From the NCBI GenBank assembly GCA_000991575.1, contig LBRU01000002.1, positions 1 through 64,000 on the forward strand: 64,000 bases of DNA. The letters are read 5' to 3'. Below, piece after piece: positions 7,283-17,680 of this stretch. Each line of letters opens with the position of its first letter. The first letter of the stretch is position 1. Under the pieces are notes generated by a model that saw only the letters and a list, made by a program, of their open reading frames with translations, did not search any database and was not told where the DNA came from. Origin of the DNA: a candidate division TM6 bacterium GW2011_GWE2_36_25. GTDB lineage: Bacteria; Babelota; Babeliae; Babelales; UBA12409. Both the position numbers and the translations under genes were made by a program.

Positions 7283-9184
7283 TCATCTGACACGTTTACC
7301 GGAAGAAGCTTTTCCCGCCGGATGAATTCGTTCCAATTTTTTATCACCTTCGACAAAAAGCATCATTCCTTGTGAATCAATTCCCATTAATTTGCGCGGT
7401 TTGAGATTTACAACAAAAATTCCTTGCGCGCCAATTAAGTCTTCTGGTTTATACCACTGTTTAACACCAGCTAAAATCTGCCGCATCCCATATTCACCAC
7501 AATCAACTTGAAGCTTTAACAACTTATCTGATTTTTCAACGACTTCTGCCTCTTTAATCGTTCCGACGGCCATGTGCACTTTAGCAAAATCAGCAATATC
7601 AATCTCTTCAATTCTTGTCTTAACTTCTTCTGGTAAATGTGCTTCTTGCCAACGGCCTTCAACCTTTTCAAACAAAGACTTGGTTTCATTAAAAGCAATC
7701 TCTTGCCCCCATGCCGCTAAATTTTCTACGGTCCCTTCACCAAGAATTAATTTCTTTCCTAATGCCTGTAGAAGCTCTTCCATTTTAAGAGGCATTACGG
7801 GCCACAACAGGTGCGCAACCGCATATAAACTACTTGCCACTGCCGCTAATGTTTCAACAAATGCCTCAGGGTCTTTGTCCGCCAACAACCATGGCTCACG
7901 CGCATGAACATAGGCATTAACCTGCGCAATATATTTTTTTACTTCTGCATAAGCCATATGAAACATATATTTCTGCATGTATTCGTTAAACGATTTCATC
8001 ATAACGTCATATGATTTTTGTAAATCAACCGTTGCTGATGACCATTCTTCACGTGGTGCAATTTTGTTCACATTATGTTTACGCGCTAAAACAATTACAC
8101 GATTTAACAAATTGCCGAGCTCATTAGCTAAATCTTGCGTAATAACCTTTTCAAGATCATCAATACTAAACGTTGAATCTTGAGAAGTAGAAAAATGAGA
8201 AACGAGATAATAACGAAGAGCATCCACATCATAATATTTAAGCAATTCTTGAGGGTCTACAGCATTTCCCAATGATTTAGACATCTTTTGGCCTCCAATG
8301 GTAATCCAACCATGAACCAAAAGATGGTGTGGTAATTTCACTCCAATAGCCATTAAAAAGGCAATCCAATAAACTGCATGAAACCGCACAATATCTTTTG
8401 CCATAATATGCAAATCGGCAGGCCACCATTTTGCAAATTCTTGAGCTCTTTTTTCATCTCCGTAACCGAGCGCCGCAATATAATTCGTCAACGCATCAGC
8501 CCAGACATAAATAACCTGATCATCTTCTCCCGGAAAAGGAATTCCCCATTTAACGGTAGAACGCGAAATACACAGATCTTTTAATCCCGATTCAACAAAA
8601 GCAATTACCTCGTTAAGACGTTCTTTTGGATAAATAAAATCGGGATGCTCTTTAAAAAATGTGAGAAGTTTATCTTGATAAGCTGAAAGCTTAAAGAAAT
8701 AACAAGTTTCAGAAATGTAGATCGTTTCACGATTACATGACGGACAAGCAGGCCCTACATCACCCTTTTTATGTTTACCAGGAACAAAGGTTTCGTCAGG
8801 GACGCAATACCAACCTTCATAAACGCCCTTGTAAACATCTCCCTTTTCAAGCAATGTATTAACAAGTTTTATTACAGCCTCTTTATGCTCATCATCGGTT
8901 GTACGAATAAATTTGGTGTAATCGATACGATAATCTTTCCATGTTTTCTTATACTCGGCCACAAAAACATCAACAAATTCTTTAGGTTTTTTTCCAGCTT
9001 TAGCTGCAGATTCAGCAATTTTTTGACCATGTTCATCGGTGCCCGTTAAGAAAAATGTTTCATAGCCTTTTAATTTGTGCCAACGCGTTGAAACATCTGC
9101 AAGCAATGTTGAATAAAGAGAACCTAGATGTGGACGCCCCGTACCATAATAAAGAGGAGTGGTAACATAATATTTTTTAAGCAT
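7283..9184 (-). CDS. metG: methionyl-tRNA synthetase
   Basis: Charges tRNA-Met. A class I synthetase of 633 aa. The HIGH-type signature is PHLGS near residue 19 and the KMSKS loop is GQKMSKSLGN. An anticodon-binding domain follows, then a C-terminal EMAP/Trbp111-like OB-fold that aids tRNA binding (starting at about residue 530, with VGTIKEAEVV and LKLQVDCG). In the knuckle region the usual first CxxC is WYCVPDETF, so one Cys is Asp, while the second pair CPSC is intact. The zinc site may be weakened. The ATG at 9184 is the first start. Confidence 0.95.
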   Translation of the reverse strand: MLKKYYVTTPLYYGTGRPHLGSLYSTLLADVSTRWHKLKGYETFFLTGTDEHGQKIAESAAKAGKKPKEFVDVFVAEYKKTWKDYRIDYTKFIRTTDDEHKEAVIKLVNTLLEKGDVYKGVYEGWYCVPDETFVPGKHKKGDVGPACPSCNRETIYISETCYFFKLSAYQDKLLTFFKEHPDFIYPKERLNEVIAFVESGLKDLCISRSTVKWGIPFPGEDDQVIYVWADALTNYIAALGYGDEKRAQEFAKWWPADLHIMAKDIVRFHAVYWIAFLMAIGVKLPHHLLVHGWITIGGQKMSKSLGNAVDPQELLKYYDVDALRYYLVSHFSTSQDSTFSIDDLEKVITQDLANELGNLLNRVIVLARKHNVNKIAPREEWSSATVDLQKSYDVMMKSFNEYMQKYMFHMAYAEVKKYIAQVNAYVHAREPWLLADKDPEAFVETLAAVASSLYAVAHLLWPVMPLKMEELLQALGKKLILGEGTVENLAAWGQEIAFNETKSLFEKVEGRWQEAHLPEEVKTRIEEIDIADFAKVHMAVGTIKEAEVVEKSDKLLKLQVDCGEYGMRQILAGVKQWYKPEDLIGAQGIFVVNLKPRKLMGIDSQGMMLFVEGDKKLERIHPAGKASSGKRVR

Positions 9185-9383
9185 CTATGACTCCATTGTA
9201 TTTAAAATTTTAATCTCATTCTTTAGAATATCGTAAAAAAATGGTAAATTAAAGGTATAAGATTTTGGCTATCGCGTATACATTACTCAAAACTCAAAAA
9301 TATTATCAAAAAGATTAAACCCAATCGTTTCTAAAGTTTTGAAATAAAATTGATTCCTTCTAAAAAGAAGATGAAAGAATATA

Positions 9384-10292
9384 ATGTTTGACTATATCTC
9401 CCCCTTCCTATTTTTATCCAGTGGCGTCATCGTAAATAAATTAATCTTAAAAGTATGGTCTCCTGGACTCCTTGTCGGAATCCGCATGTTGTTATCGGGC
9501 CTTATTTTAGGATCAATAGCTCTTTATAAAGGAAGAAAAAACTTTTGGGATCGATTTAGAAAACGATGGTTTTATCTCGCATTTCTCGCATCTTTTGCTG
9601 CTTTTATACCCGGACTTTTAAAAGCGTATGCCCTTAAACATACGTATGCCTCTAAAGTAGCTTTAATCGGAAGCTTAGACCCCTTCATAACAGCCCTTTA
9701 TGCTTATTTATTATGGCATGAAAAATTAACCAGAAATAAATGGATTGGCATTCTGGTTGGTTTTATTGGAATTATCTTATTAATTATTTCACATTCGGCG
9801 TCAGATATGCATGAAATTTTTGGACCCATTTCTCTCGCTGAATTAGCCGCATTTGGTGCAGCGTGCGTAAGTCGTTTCGGCTGGATTAAAATTCAGCAAC
9901 TCCTTCAAGCACATATTTTCAATGTAAAAGAGATAAATAGCATCTGCATGACATTTGCAGGCATCTATTCTCTCATTAGTACGGCATGGATAATGCCACA
10001 AGCTTTTTCTGCTCCATGGAGCTTAAACATTATCATGTATCTTCTTTATACGATTATTGGAGGAAATTTAATCGGCTATACCCTTTACAGCCATCTCCTG
10101 AAAAAGCATTCTGCAACCTTTGTTTCACTTGCCGGCTTTTCAATGCCTTTATTTGTCTATTTCTTCGGCTGGCTTATTCTCGGAGAACGCCTTTACCCAA
10201 GTTTCATATTGTCTGCGCTCGTAACCTTTGTCGGGTTACTCATTTTTTATCGCGATGAAATTAAAAAAGCAGTTGCAAAGGAAAAAAAATAA
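9384..10292 (+). CDS. EamA/DMT-family transporter
   Basis: A 302-aa integral membrane protein with about ten hydrophobic segments in two five-helix halves, the EamA (drug/metabolite transporter) plan. Helpful segments are the conserved second-helix glycine region near 36-45, KAYALKHTYASKVALIGSLDPF at about 79-100 and LGERLYPSFILSALVTFVGL near the end. The substrate cannot be read from sequence; relatives move amino acids, nucleosides or S-adenosylmethionine. It is transcribed alone, divergent from metG, and converges with potD 4 bp away. Confidence 0.8.
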   Translation: MFDYISPFLFLSSGVIVNKLILKVWSPGLLVGIRMLLSGLILGSIALYKGRKNFWDRFRKRWFYLAFLASFAAFIPGLLKAYALKHTYASKVALIGSLDPFITALYAYLLWHEKLTRNKWIGILVGFIGIILLIISHSASDMHEIFGPISLAELAAFGAACVSRFGWIKIQQLLQAHIFNVKEINSICMTFAGIYSLISTAWIMPQAFSAPWSLNIIMYLLYTIIGGNLIGYTLYSHLLKKHSATFVSLAGFSMPLFVYFFGWLILGERLYPSFILSALVTFVGLLIFYRDEIKKAVAKEKK

Positions 10293-10296
10293 CGAT

Positions 10297-11373
10297 TTAA
10301 GCTTTTACCGCTAGCCAAATCTGAGACATCTGTTGACGTGAAAAGAGAAGTCTAACTAATGAAAGTTTAGTGAAATAAGAATCAAAAATATAATCAATCG
10401 GCGGAACTCCTGCAAAATCCATTGCATATAAAAGATTCTTTAATGTTGGCAAATAGCCATAATACTCACAAACTTGCTTTACTGCATAATCCTTAAATAA
10501 ATAATTTATAAAAATATAAGCCAAGTCCTCTTTGTCACTCTTTGCTGTAATTGCAAAATTCTCTATAGTCATCAAACTCCCCTCTTTAGGAAGCAAAAAG
10601 TTAACCCAATCAACTCTCTGGCGGGCACGATAAAAAGAACTTATAGGCAAAAATACCACTGCGGCAGACTTAGAGGTCAGTAAAAAATCAGAATTTAAAT
10701 CAGTATATGCGTCTACAAACTTTTTCTGTTTGCGCAACAAATTTTTTATGCGCTCCAATTGTAATTCATCAAACTGTTTCAATTGGCCAAAAAGATAAAA
10801 TCCTGCAACATTGAGAATTTCACGAGGTTCATCAGTCATTCCCACACGGTATGTATAGGCAGGATCAAATAACATTTGCCAACTATTTTCTATTTTTTTA
10901 CCAGTAAAAAAGTTGTTGTTTATTCCAAGACCATAAAATTCCCATAAATAAGGAATTGAATATGCATTTTGAGGATCATAATATAAATTGAGTAAATGAG
11001 GATCTAATTGATCCCAAAAATTTAGTTTAGATTTATCAATCTTTTTCAAAAATCCTCGTTGGCGCAATGGTTCAATCATATAATGCGTTGGCATGATGAT
11101 ATCATAACCAGCACCATCAGAAAATTCTAATTTGGTTAATAATTCGTCATTTCCTTCGTAATAATTAACATAAACCTTAATACCCGTTTCACGTTCAAAG
11201 TTTTTTATTACGGTGGAATCAACAATATCTGACCATACAAAAATTGTTATGGATTTATGATATCTACTTAAAAATTGTTCGGCATATGGACTATAAAGGA
11301 AAATTACCAATAAAACAAGCCAAAAAAGAGGCATCAAAATATACAAAAGACTTTTCTGAACAGTGCTATTCAT
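10297..11373 (-). CDS. potD: spermidine/putrescine ABC transporter, substrate-binding protein
   Basis: Periplasmic polyamine-binding component. 358 aa with an uncleaved-looking N-terminal membrane segment (about residues 8-28), so it may be anchored. The type II binding-protein fold starts ITIFVWSDIVDSTVIKNFERETGIKV, followed by GYDIIMPTHYMIEPL and PYLWEFYGLGIN, all typical of PotD/PotF. The start overlaps the end of potC by 8 bp. Last gene of the five-gene operon. Confidence 0.9.
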   Translation of the reverse strand: MNSTVQKSLLYILMPLFWLVLLVIFLYSPYAEQFLSRYHKSITIFVWSDIVDSTVIKNFERETGIKVYVNYYEGNDELLTKLEFSDGAGYDIIMPTHYMIEPLRQRGFLKKIDKSKLNFWDQLDPHLLNLYYDPQNAYSIPYLWEFYGLGINNNFFTGKKIENSWQMLFDPAYTYRVGMTDEPREILNVAGFYLFGQLKQFDELQLERIKNLLRKQKKFVDAYTDLNSDFLLTSKSAAVVFLPISSFYRARQRVDWVNFLLPKEGSLMTIENFAITAKSDKEDLAYIFINYLFKDYAVKQVCEYYGYLPTLKNLLYAMDFAGVPPIDYIFDSYFTKLSLVRLLFSRQQMSQIWLAVKA

Positions 11374-12139
11374 ATATATCTTTCGATTTAAATTTAATAG
11401 ATGAATAAATCAGCACTAACAAACAGCTTAAAACTAACATTAAAACGGACAAAGCATTAATGACCGGTGATACACCAACACGAACCATTGCATAAATATA
11501 CAATGGCAATGTTTGCGAAGAACCGCCGGTACAGAAAAAAGCGATCAAAAAGTCATCAAATGATACAATCCATGCCAACAAACCGGCAGACAATAAGGCT
11601 GGTCTTAAAAAAGGAAACACAATTCGCACAAATGTCTGCCATGGCGTTGCCCCTAAATCCATTGATGCTTCAATAACATTTTCATCTAATTCGGATAAAC
11701 GCGCATGTAATAATGGTACACTATAAGCCAATCCCAATAACGTATGTGCAACAATCACCGTAGGCAACCCCAGCGGAATCCTAAAAAAAGAAAAAAGATA
11801 TAAAAAGCCAACCGATAATACAATTTCTGGAATTAAAACAGGAATGTAAAAGATATGGGCAAAGCGATCCAGCTTTTCTTTCATCCCATAAACAACCATT
11901 GCTCCTAATGTTAAACTTAAAAACGTTGAACATCCAGCAACAATTAATGAATTTTTAAGCACACCCCAAATAACCTCCGAATGGAAAAGTTCTTGATACC
12001 ATTTTAAAGTAAAACCGTGCCATTGATATGACATGTTCGCATTATTAAAAGAAAAAACAATTAAAACAATAATGGGCAAATACAAAAATAAATATGCTAA
12101 GATAACTAATAATGGCAATGAATATTTACGCAGTTGCAT
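11366..12139 (-). CDS. potC: spermidine/putrescine ABC transporter permease PotC
   Basis: Inner-membrane permease of 257 aa with six hydrophobic segments. The EAA loop that contacts the ATPase is visible as EASMDLGATPWQTFVRIVFP. The N-terminus (LAYLFLYLPIIVLIVFSFNN) is typical of PotC. It overlaps potB by 1 bp and potD by 8 bp, so the three are translationally coupled. Confidence 0.9.
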   Translation of the reverse strand: MQLRKYSLPLLVILAYLFLYLPIIVLIVFSFNNANMSYQWHGFTLKWYQELFHSEVIWGVLKNSLIVAGCSTFLSLTLGAMVVYGMKEKLDRFAHIFYIPVLIPEIVLSVGFLYLFSFFRIPLGLPTVIVAHTLLGLAYSVPLLHARLSELDENVIEASMDLGATPWQTFVRIVFPFLRPALLSAGLLAWIVSFDDFLIAFFCTGGSSQTLPLYIYAMVRVGVSPVINALSVLMLVLSCLLVLIYSSIKFKSKDIYE

Positions 12140-12984
12140 TATTTTGCCCTCCGTTTAATTAATCGAAAAACAAGAAAACATAAAAACATAAAGAGAACAA
12201 TTACCACCGCATTTAAACAAGTAAACGCAGAACCAACCGCAAAATCACGACTTACAATAAAATATTCAGATATCAGAGTACCTACAAAGTAAAATTTTCC
12301 GCCACCCAACAATTGCGGAACAATATACTCGCCAAAAGACATCCCCAATACACTAAAAAATCCTATTTTTGTTCCTGATAAGGTAAGTGGAAATGTTATT
12401 CGCCAAAATGTTTGATGCTTACTTGCACCCAAATCCTTTGATGCTTCAATAAGTCGCCAATCAAATTTTTCAAAAATAACGTAAATTGGCAACAACATAA
12501 ACGGCAAATAAACATAAAACATAACGAGGGCAATAGCAAAAACGCTATTCATCAAATGCAGTGGTTCTTTGATTATATGCAAACTCAGCAAAATTTTATT
12601 AACTAAACCATTATGCTCTAAAATAAAAAACCATGAATACACATGCACCAAAAAATTAACCCAAAATGGTAACGTTAATAAAAAAACTAATAAATTTTTC
12701 CAACGACGTGCACGAAATGAAACAAAATAAGCAATCGGATAGGCAACAATAAAACAGAATACGGCATTAAAAAATGCCAACGCTAATGATCGCAAAATAA
12801 TTCGAAAATGTGCGCTCGTAAATAATTGTACATAAAATTGACTCGTAAAACCGATTGAACGTGAATAAATACTCGCAATCGTCACAATCAAAAAAGGAAC
12901 ACCCAAAAAAATAATGTACCATAAAAATGCTGGCACCGAGATAAAATAGCTCATACGATTACGAATTAAAGCTTTTATATCCAT
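12139..12984 (-). CDS. potB: spermidine/putrescine ABC transporter permease PotB
   Basis: Inner-membrane permease of 281 aa with about six hydrophobic segments and the EAA loop EASKDLGASKHQTFWRITFP. The partner of PotC in the polyamine channel. It abuts potA directly (12984/12985) and overlaps potC by 1 bp. The order potA-potB-potC-potD matches the classical operon. Confidence 0.9.
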   Translation of the reverse strand: MDIKALIRNRMSYFISVPAFLWYIIFLGVPFLIVTIASIYSRSIGFTSQFYVQLFTSAHFRIILRSLALAFFNAVFCFIVAYPIAYFVSFRARRWKNLLVFLLTLPFWVNFLVHVYSWFFILEHNGLVNKILLSLHIIKEPLHLMNSVFAIALVMFYVYLPFMLLPIYVIFEKFDWRLIEASKDLGASKHQTFWRITFPLTLSGTKIGFFSVLGMSFGEYIVPQLLGGGKFYFVGTLISEYFIVSRDFAVGSAFTCLNAVVIVLFMFLCFLVFRLIKRRAK

Positions 12985-14073
12985 CTACTTTTCCAATAGT
13001 ACCGCGTTTTCCTTCTGCCAATACAGGTGAACGTAATCACCTTCAGAAATTGGATCACGTGCAAAATGTTCTTCATTTTGTTCAAAAACATTTATCACGC
13101 GCCCTGATGGCAATGCAACCAAATACTCAGTCGAACGTCCATGATAAATAATTGAATCGACTTTTCCATCTAAATGATTTGAAAATCCTTCTTCTTCAGA
13201 AGCACTGATTTCAATTTTTTCAGGTCTAATACTGAGTAAAAGTTCACGACCATCTTCAATCCAAAGCTTTGAACGATCAGCAGCAACAGAAAGAGTGCCA
13301 ACTTCAGGAACAATTAACGAACATGCATCGTTAAAACATCGAAAAATACCCGTAAGAAGATTTGTTTTTCCCACAAATTGTGCCACAAAAGAAGAAACTG
13401 GAAATTCATAAACTTGTTTGGGCGTACCAATTTGCTCAATTTCACCATCATTCATAATTGCCATCTGATCAGCAACTGCTAGTGCCTCAGACTGATCATG
13501 CGTTACATACACAAATGTCGTTTTGAGCTCATATTGTAAATCAATCAACTCAACTAACATGTGCTCCTTGAGCTTACGATCAAGAGCAGCCAGTGGTTCA
13601 TCAAGAAGCAATACCTGTGGATCATTAATAATTGCGCGGGCAATAGCAACCCGCTGTTGCTGCCCTCCTGAAAGTTGTGAAATTGATTTTTGCGCCTGTT
13701 TTTCAAGATGAACCTTATGAAGAATCTTTAGAACACGTTCATTGATTTCAGCTTTTGGCAAACCCTTAATTGCTAAACTATACGCAACATTTTCAAAAAC
13801 ATTTAAGTGGGGAAAAAGAGCGTAATGTTGGAATACCGTATTTACTTTTCTCTGATTCACCGGCACGTGCGTAACATCATGTCCTTCTAAAAAAATCTTG
13901 CCACTATCAGGCATCTCAAATCCACCGATTAACCGCAAAATAGTCGTCTTTCCACAACCACTTGGCCCAAGTAATGCAAAAAATTTGCCTTCAGGGATAG
14001 AGAGATTCAAATTAGTTAAAACTTCTTCTGAATCATAACTTTTGGTAACTTGCTCCAAACGAATCGCATCCAT
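12985..14073 (-). CDS. potA: spermidine/putrescine ABC transporter ATPase
   Basis: Drives polyamine import. 362 aa. Walker A is GPSGCGKTT near residue 38, the signature is LSGGQQQR, Walker B is LLLDEPLAALD and the switch His is in YVTHDQSEAL. A C-terminal TOBE-like regulatory domain follows (about residues 240-362, with LLSIRPEKIEI). It abuts the preceding membrane-protein gene (stop and start adjacent at 14073/14074) and potB, so it lies inside the operon. Confidence 0.93.
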   Translation of the reverse strand: MDAIRLEQVTKSYDSEEVLTNLNLSIPEGKFFALLGPSGCGKTTILRLIGGFEMPDSGKIFLEGHDVTHVPVNQRKVNTVFQHYALFPHLNVFENVAYSLAIKGLPKAEINERVLKILHKVHLEKQAQKSISQLSGGQQQRVAIARAIINDPQVLLLDEPLAALDRKLKEHMLVELIDLQYELKTTFVYVTHDQSEALAVADQMAIMNDGEIEQIGTPKQVYEFPVSSFVAQFVGKTNLLTGIFRCFNDACSLIVPEVGTLSVAADRSKLWIEDGRELLLSIRPEKIEISASEEEGFSNHLDGKVDSIIYHGRSTEYLVALPSGRVINVFEQNEEHFARDPISEGDYVHLYWQKENAVLLEK

Positions 14074-14745
14074 TTATTTCCTACCATCTTTTGCTACGAC
14101 AAAAGGAACTACTACATCAGAAAAGGTACATGGTATAACAACGGCCAAAATTAACATTACAAATACCATGCCCATTTGGTGATACCATGAAATAAAACCA
14201 TAAGAAACCATATAAAACATTGATGCCATAGAACTTAAAAGAATGTGGCCAAAATGTAACCAACGCGTAAATAATGAACCACTATGTTGACGTTCAACAT
14301 GAAAACGCAAAATAAAACCAGTTATCACGCCAATAAGTAAAAACAGACCAATATTTGTAAATTCGCTTACAAAACAGATATGTAACCGCATTTTAACCCC
14401 GAGCATTTCTCCACCAACATATGGCATCAAAATATCCGATAACATACAAAAAAATGCGGGTGAAAGCGTACCAACCAAAATACCTTTTACATAATTATTA
14501 GAATATCTAAAAAAGGTCTGTATTGCTCCTGCAGATGCAAACATAATATGCATAAAGTGAAAACTATGGAACAATCGATGGAACTGTTTCATGACCAGTA
14601 CATCAGTAGCGCTTGGCGTAAAAAAACTTAAAAGTAATAATCCTATCGCAACTGATAGAACGGCATAAGGAAAATGACAAATAAATTCGTCATACAATGC
14701 ATGAGTTTTTGATCCACAACAATGGATATCATGTTCTCTTTTCAA
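14074..14745 (-). CDS. unknown integral membrane protein leading the pot operon
   Basis: 223 aa with about five membrane segments (roughly residues 26-46, 66-84, 90-112, 125-148 and 165-215). I do not recognise the family. It has several His near the membrane (HSFHFMH, HIMFAS, HICF) and an N-terminal HCCG. It is first in the operon and its stop directly precedes potA, so a role linked to polyamine uptake or its regulation is possible but unproven. The start is a TTG at 14745 with GGGGG about 10 nt upstream; no ATG fits the N-terminus. Confidence 0.65.
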   Translation of the reverse strand: MKREHDIHCCGSKTHALYDEFICHFPYAVLSVAIGLLLLSFFTPSATDVLVMKQFHRLFHSFHFMHIMFASAGAIQTFFRYSNNYVKGILVGTLSPAFFCMLSDILMPYVGGEMLGVKMRLHICFVSEFTNIGLFLLIGVITGFILRFHVERQHSGSLFTRWLHFGHILLSSMASMFYMVSYGFISWYHQMGMVFVMLILAVVIPCTFSDVVVPFVVAKDGRK

Positions 14746-14815
14746 TTCATGTATCCCCCGCTAAAGAAAAACTGACAATATTACCATAGCGCTTTTTTTT
14801 AAAAACGCAAAATAA

Positions 14816-17605
14816 TTAAAAAGCATGTCCGACACTTAAAAACCATGCGAGCGATGAGCGATCTGCAGGATAATATTTTCCCTTCCATCCAATATCAAAT
14901 CTCAATGGCCCTAATGGCGTCAAATAACGAAAACCAAAACCAAATGCTTGACCGAAACAATATTCACGAGTTAATTCATTGCGCAAAAACCCGTTATCAT
15001 AAAAAACAACCGTCCCTAAATTTTTATTTAAAGAACCACGCAATTCAAAGTTTAAATTCACCAGCGTACGACTCCCTTGCGGAACCCAATGCACACAATC
15101 ATCAATAAGATAATTGGCAACGGGAGCCACAAAGTCCTGCTGATAACTTCGCACACTACATGGACCACCTAAATAAAAACGCTCTGATGGCAACAAGCGA
15201 CAGAACGTTTTCGCAAAAATATGACCTATGCGTGCCCGAAATGCACCGGTTAATCGATTGTGAAGTGGCACAAAAAAAGATTGCTCTACTAAAACGCGTA
15301 CAAGCTGTTCTACGTGCTTGGCCAAAGGAAGCATAATATGTGCACCAACGCGAGAAATAAATCCACGCGATGGATTCATGCTGCTATCAACTTTTTCCAA
15401 TGAAATTTGAGGTTCAAACAAAAAATACGGTTCACGATAGCCAATTAAACATGGCTCAAAGCAGATAGCTTGAGCAGCTTGCGTAAAAAGATTAAAAATT
15501 TTTATTGACTTAAAGCCACCTTTAATATCGGCAATAAATGGCCCCTTTTTAAAGTGAAGCCCTAAAACCTGTCCCATTTCAGAGACAGTATATAACCGCG
15601 ATTGGCACCCAGTATAACATAATTGATCATATTGCTTGCTCAGCAATTGGATCTCACCAAAAAGAGGTAATCCCCCAATGTGAGGAACCGAATAGCATGC
15701 GGTTATATCACGCCAAAAACGTGTAGCATCAGCATTAAACGAAAATGTATCCGCATGATTGCTTAAATTTTTATACAATACTGAGCCACCCACTTTATAG
15801 GTATTTGCACGCGAACGATTACCCCCAATAAAACCTATTCGTGCTTGTAACTCCAAGGGATTATCTGCAACCAAATCAAGCACAACTGGTCGACGATCTA
15901 AGGGATCACGTACCGCCAAGGGATATAACCGAATTGATTCAAAAATATTAAGCTCTCGAAGATTTCTAAACGTCTTATCGAGCTTTGCACGATTCCATTC
16001 CATATTTGGTTCATATGCAAGTTCAGATAATATCTTTTTTTGATCAATCGAAGGGCGCCCTGTAATAATAGTATTCCCAAATACTGTTTGAGATGATTTT
16101 TTTTTGATCTCCCAAACAAGACTAATTTCTCTGGCGGCGTCATCATAACGCGGCTCGATAAGAGCTTCTATTTCACGTTTTTTTAAAAACGAAACAATTT
16201 GTTCTCGTTGCCGATCAAACAAGTGTAAATTAAATGAACAAGGAACTGGTATTGAAAGTAATTGAGAAAGCTCTTTTTGATCATCACACGATAAATCAGA
16301 TTCGACGGAAATGTTCTTTAAAAGACGTTGATCTCCTTCGTTAATATATAAACTTAAAATATAAGCACCACCGTCCTCTTTAAAATCTCGATCTTCTATT
16401 TCAACATCCCAAAAACCATTGCGTACATAAAAATTAAGTAACGTATCACACGCAGTAATCAAATCGGTATCATCAACATAATCTTTTAAAAACAATAAAC
16501 GAAATAATGGCTTTAAATCTGATGCTGCAACTGATTGATTTCCGAAAAATGCAATATCTTTTAATTTTATTCGTGGCCCTTCTTCAATGACAATTTTCCA
16601 GCCATTCTCAGTATGATTAACCAATACCTCACTATGTAAAAAACCATGCTGACGGTACCATTGCTTTATTACATTAATCAAAATAGGTGCCGAAATATGC
16701 CATAAAAGCGCTTGATCACGTGCAATATGCATAATCAACTGTTCATAACTAAAATTTAGATTTCCCTCAATAATAAAGTAGCTCTCTGGTGGAATTTTTA
16801 TAATAAAATTTAATTGAATACCAAAACGAGATATGCGAGATTCTTTCATTTGAATAGTTGTTAAAGGAAAACCTTTTTTAAGCAAATCAAATTTCAAATC
16901 CCGTGTAACTTCGTTAATTAATTTACTTCTATAAATTCTATACTTTAATCTTTTGTTTACAAAACAATCAACAAATTCTTTAAAGTTTTTATCACAAATA
17001 CCATCAACAAGAGCCGAGACTCGCTTAATACTAAAGCGGCTTCCTTTATGAATGTGAATCGCAACAGCAACCGTCTTATTCTTTTTTGACCGCTTAAGTT
17101 CATCGTGAACAGAAACCGAAAGATACCCGCGCTTACGAAAATAAGTTCGATATTGCTTTAATGATTGTTGATGTTTACTTTTTTCAAATGGTTCACCAGG
17201 TCTAATTAAATATCGTTGTTTTAACAGATCTTTCCCAAGCCAAATATTATTAATCGCCACATACGAAACAATCCAACGCGCTTGTAACTTAAATGATAAG
17301 GCAATGCCATCTTGATACGTTGTTATTTTAAAATAAATCTTTTTAAACCGATTGCTCTGCTTAAGATAAAAGCAAGCATTTTCAATATCTCGATAAGAGA
17401 TGTTTTTATTCTTTTGCAAACCTGTTAATAAAACAAAATCCTGTACAGAAAAGGGAATATCTGCCTGAATCAAAATATCTTTTAAAAAAAAGTCTTTATG
17501 CTGAACATACGCGAAAGACTGTTCTCCCAGTTGAGTATAATCAAACCACTGGCTCGCCGCATAAACAGTTGAATAAAAAAAAGAAATCAGAATTAACCAT
17601 CTCAT
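14816..17605 (-). CDS. Omp85-family outer-membrane assembly protein (BamA/TamA-like)
   Basis: 929 aa with a signal peptide (MRWLILISFFYSTVYA). The N-terminal half holds several POTRA-like domains (for example HIHKGSRFSIKRV, EEGPRIKLKDIAFFGNQSV, NEGDQRLLKNISV). The C-terminal half is a 16-strand-type Omp85 barrel with the lid-loop motif SERFYLGGPCSVRSY and a final strand ending in Phe (VGHAF), the usual recognition signal for barrel assembly. Its role is insertion of beta-barrels into the outer membrane. TamA is an alternative since the GG..SVRSY region is shared. It fits with the SurA-type chaperone at 63.3 kb and the barrel-like proteins at 21.0 and 59.3 kb. Confidence 0.88.
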   Translation of the reverse strand: MRWLILISFFYSTVYAASQWFDYTQLGEQSFAYVQHKDFFLKDILIQADIPFSVQDFVLLTGLQKNKNISYRDIENACFYLKQSNRFKKIYFKITTYQDGIALSFKLQARWIVSYVAINNIWLGKDLLKQRYLIRPGEPFEKSKHQQSLKQYRTYFRKRGYLSVSVHDELKRSKKNKTVAVAIHIHKGSRFSIKRVSALVDGICDKNFKEFVDCFVNKRLKYRIYRSKLINEVTRDLKFDLLKKGFPLTTIQMKESRISRFGIQLNFIIKIPPESYFIIEGNLNFSYEQLIMHIARDQALLWHISAPILINVIKQWYRQHGFLHSEVLVNHTENGWKIVIEEGPRIKLKDIAFFGNQSVAASDLKPLFRLLFLKDYVDDTDLITACDTLLNFYVRNGFWDVEIEDRDFKEDGGAYILSLYINEGDQRLLKNISVESDLSCDDQKELSQLLSIPVPCSFNLHLFDRQREQIVSFLKKREIEALIEPRYDDAAREISLVWEIKKKSSQTVFGNTIITGRPSIDQKKILSELAYEPNMEWNRAKLDKTFRNLRELNIFESIRLYPLAVRDPLDRRPVVLDLVADNPLELQARIGFIGGNRSRANTYKVGGSVLYKNLSNHADTFSFNADATRFWRDITACYSVPHIGGLPLFGEIQLLSKQYDQLCYTGCQSRLYTVSEMGQVLGLHFKKGPFIADIKGGFKSIKIFNLFTQAAQAICFEPCLIGYREPYFLFEPQISLEKVDSSMNPSRGFISRVGAHIMLPLAKHVEQLVRVLVEQSFFVPLHNRLTGAFRARIGHIFAKTFCRLLPSERFYLGGPCSVRSYQQDFVAPVANYLIDDCVHWVPQGSRTLVNLNFELRGSLNKNLGTVVFYDNGFLRNELTREYCFGQAFGFGFRYLTPLGPLRFDIGWKGKYYPADRSSLAWFLSVGHAF

Positions 17606-17680
17606 CTAGTCTGTCCCGCGTTGCCATATGTTAATTCTAACTCATTTTCAAAAAATGAAAACCAAGAACAGGTTAAAAAC

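Noticed and set aside
7572-9049. Plus-strand ORFs opposite metG
   Set aside because: The minus-strand metG reading frame is complete with all class I motifs; the opposite frames are shadows.
9185-9383. Riboswitch between metG and the DMT transporter
   Set aside because: No recognisable SAM, T-box or other aptamer; the region is AT-rich with no stable stem I could pair.
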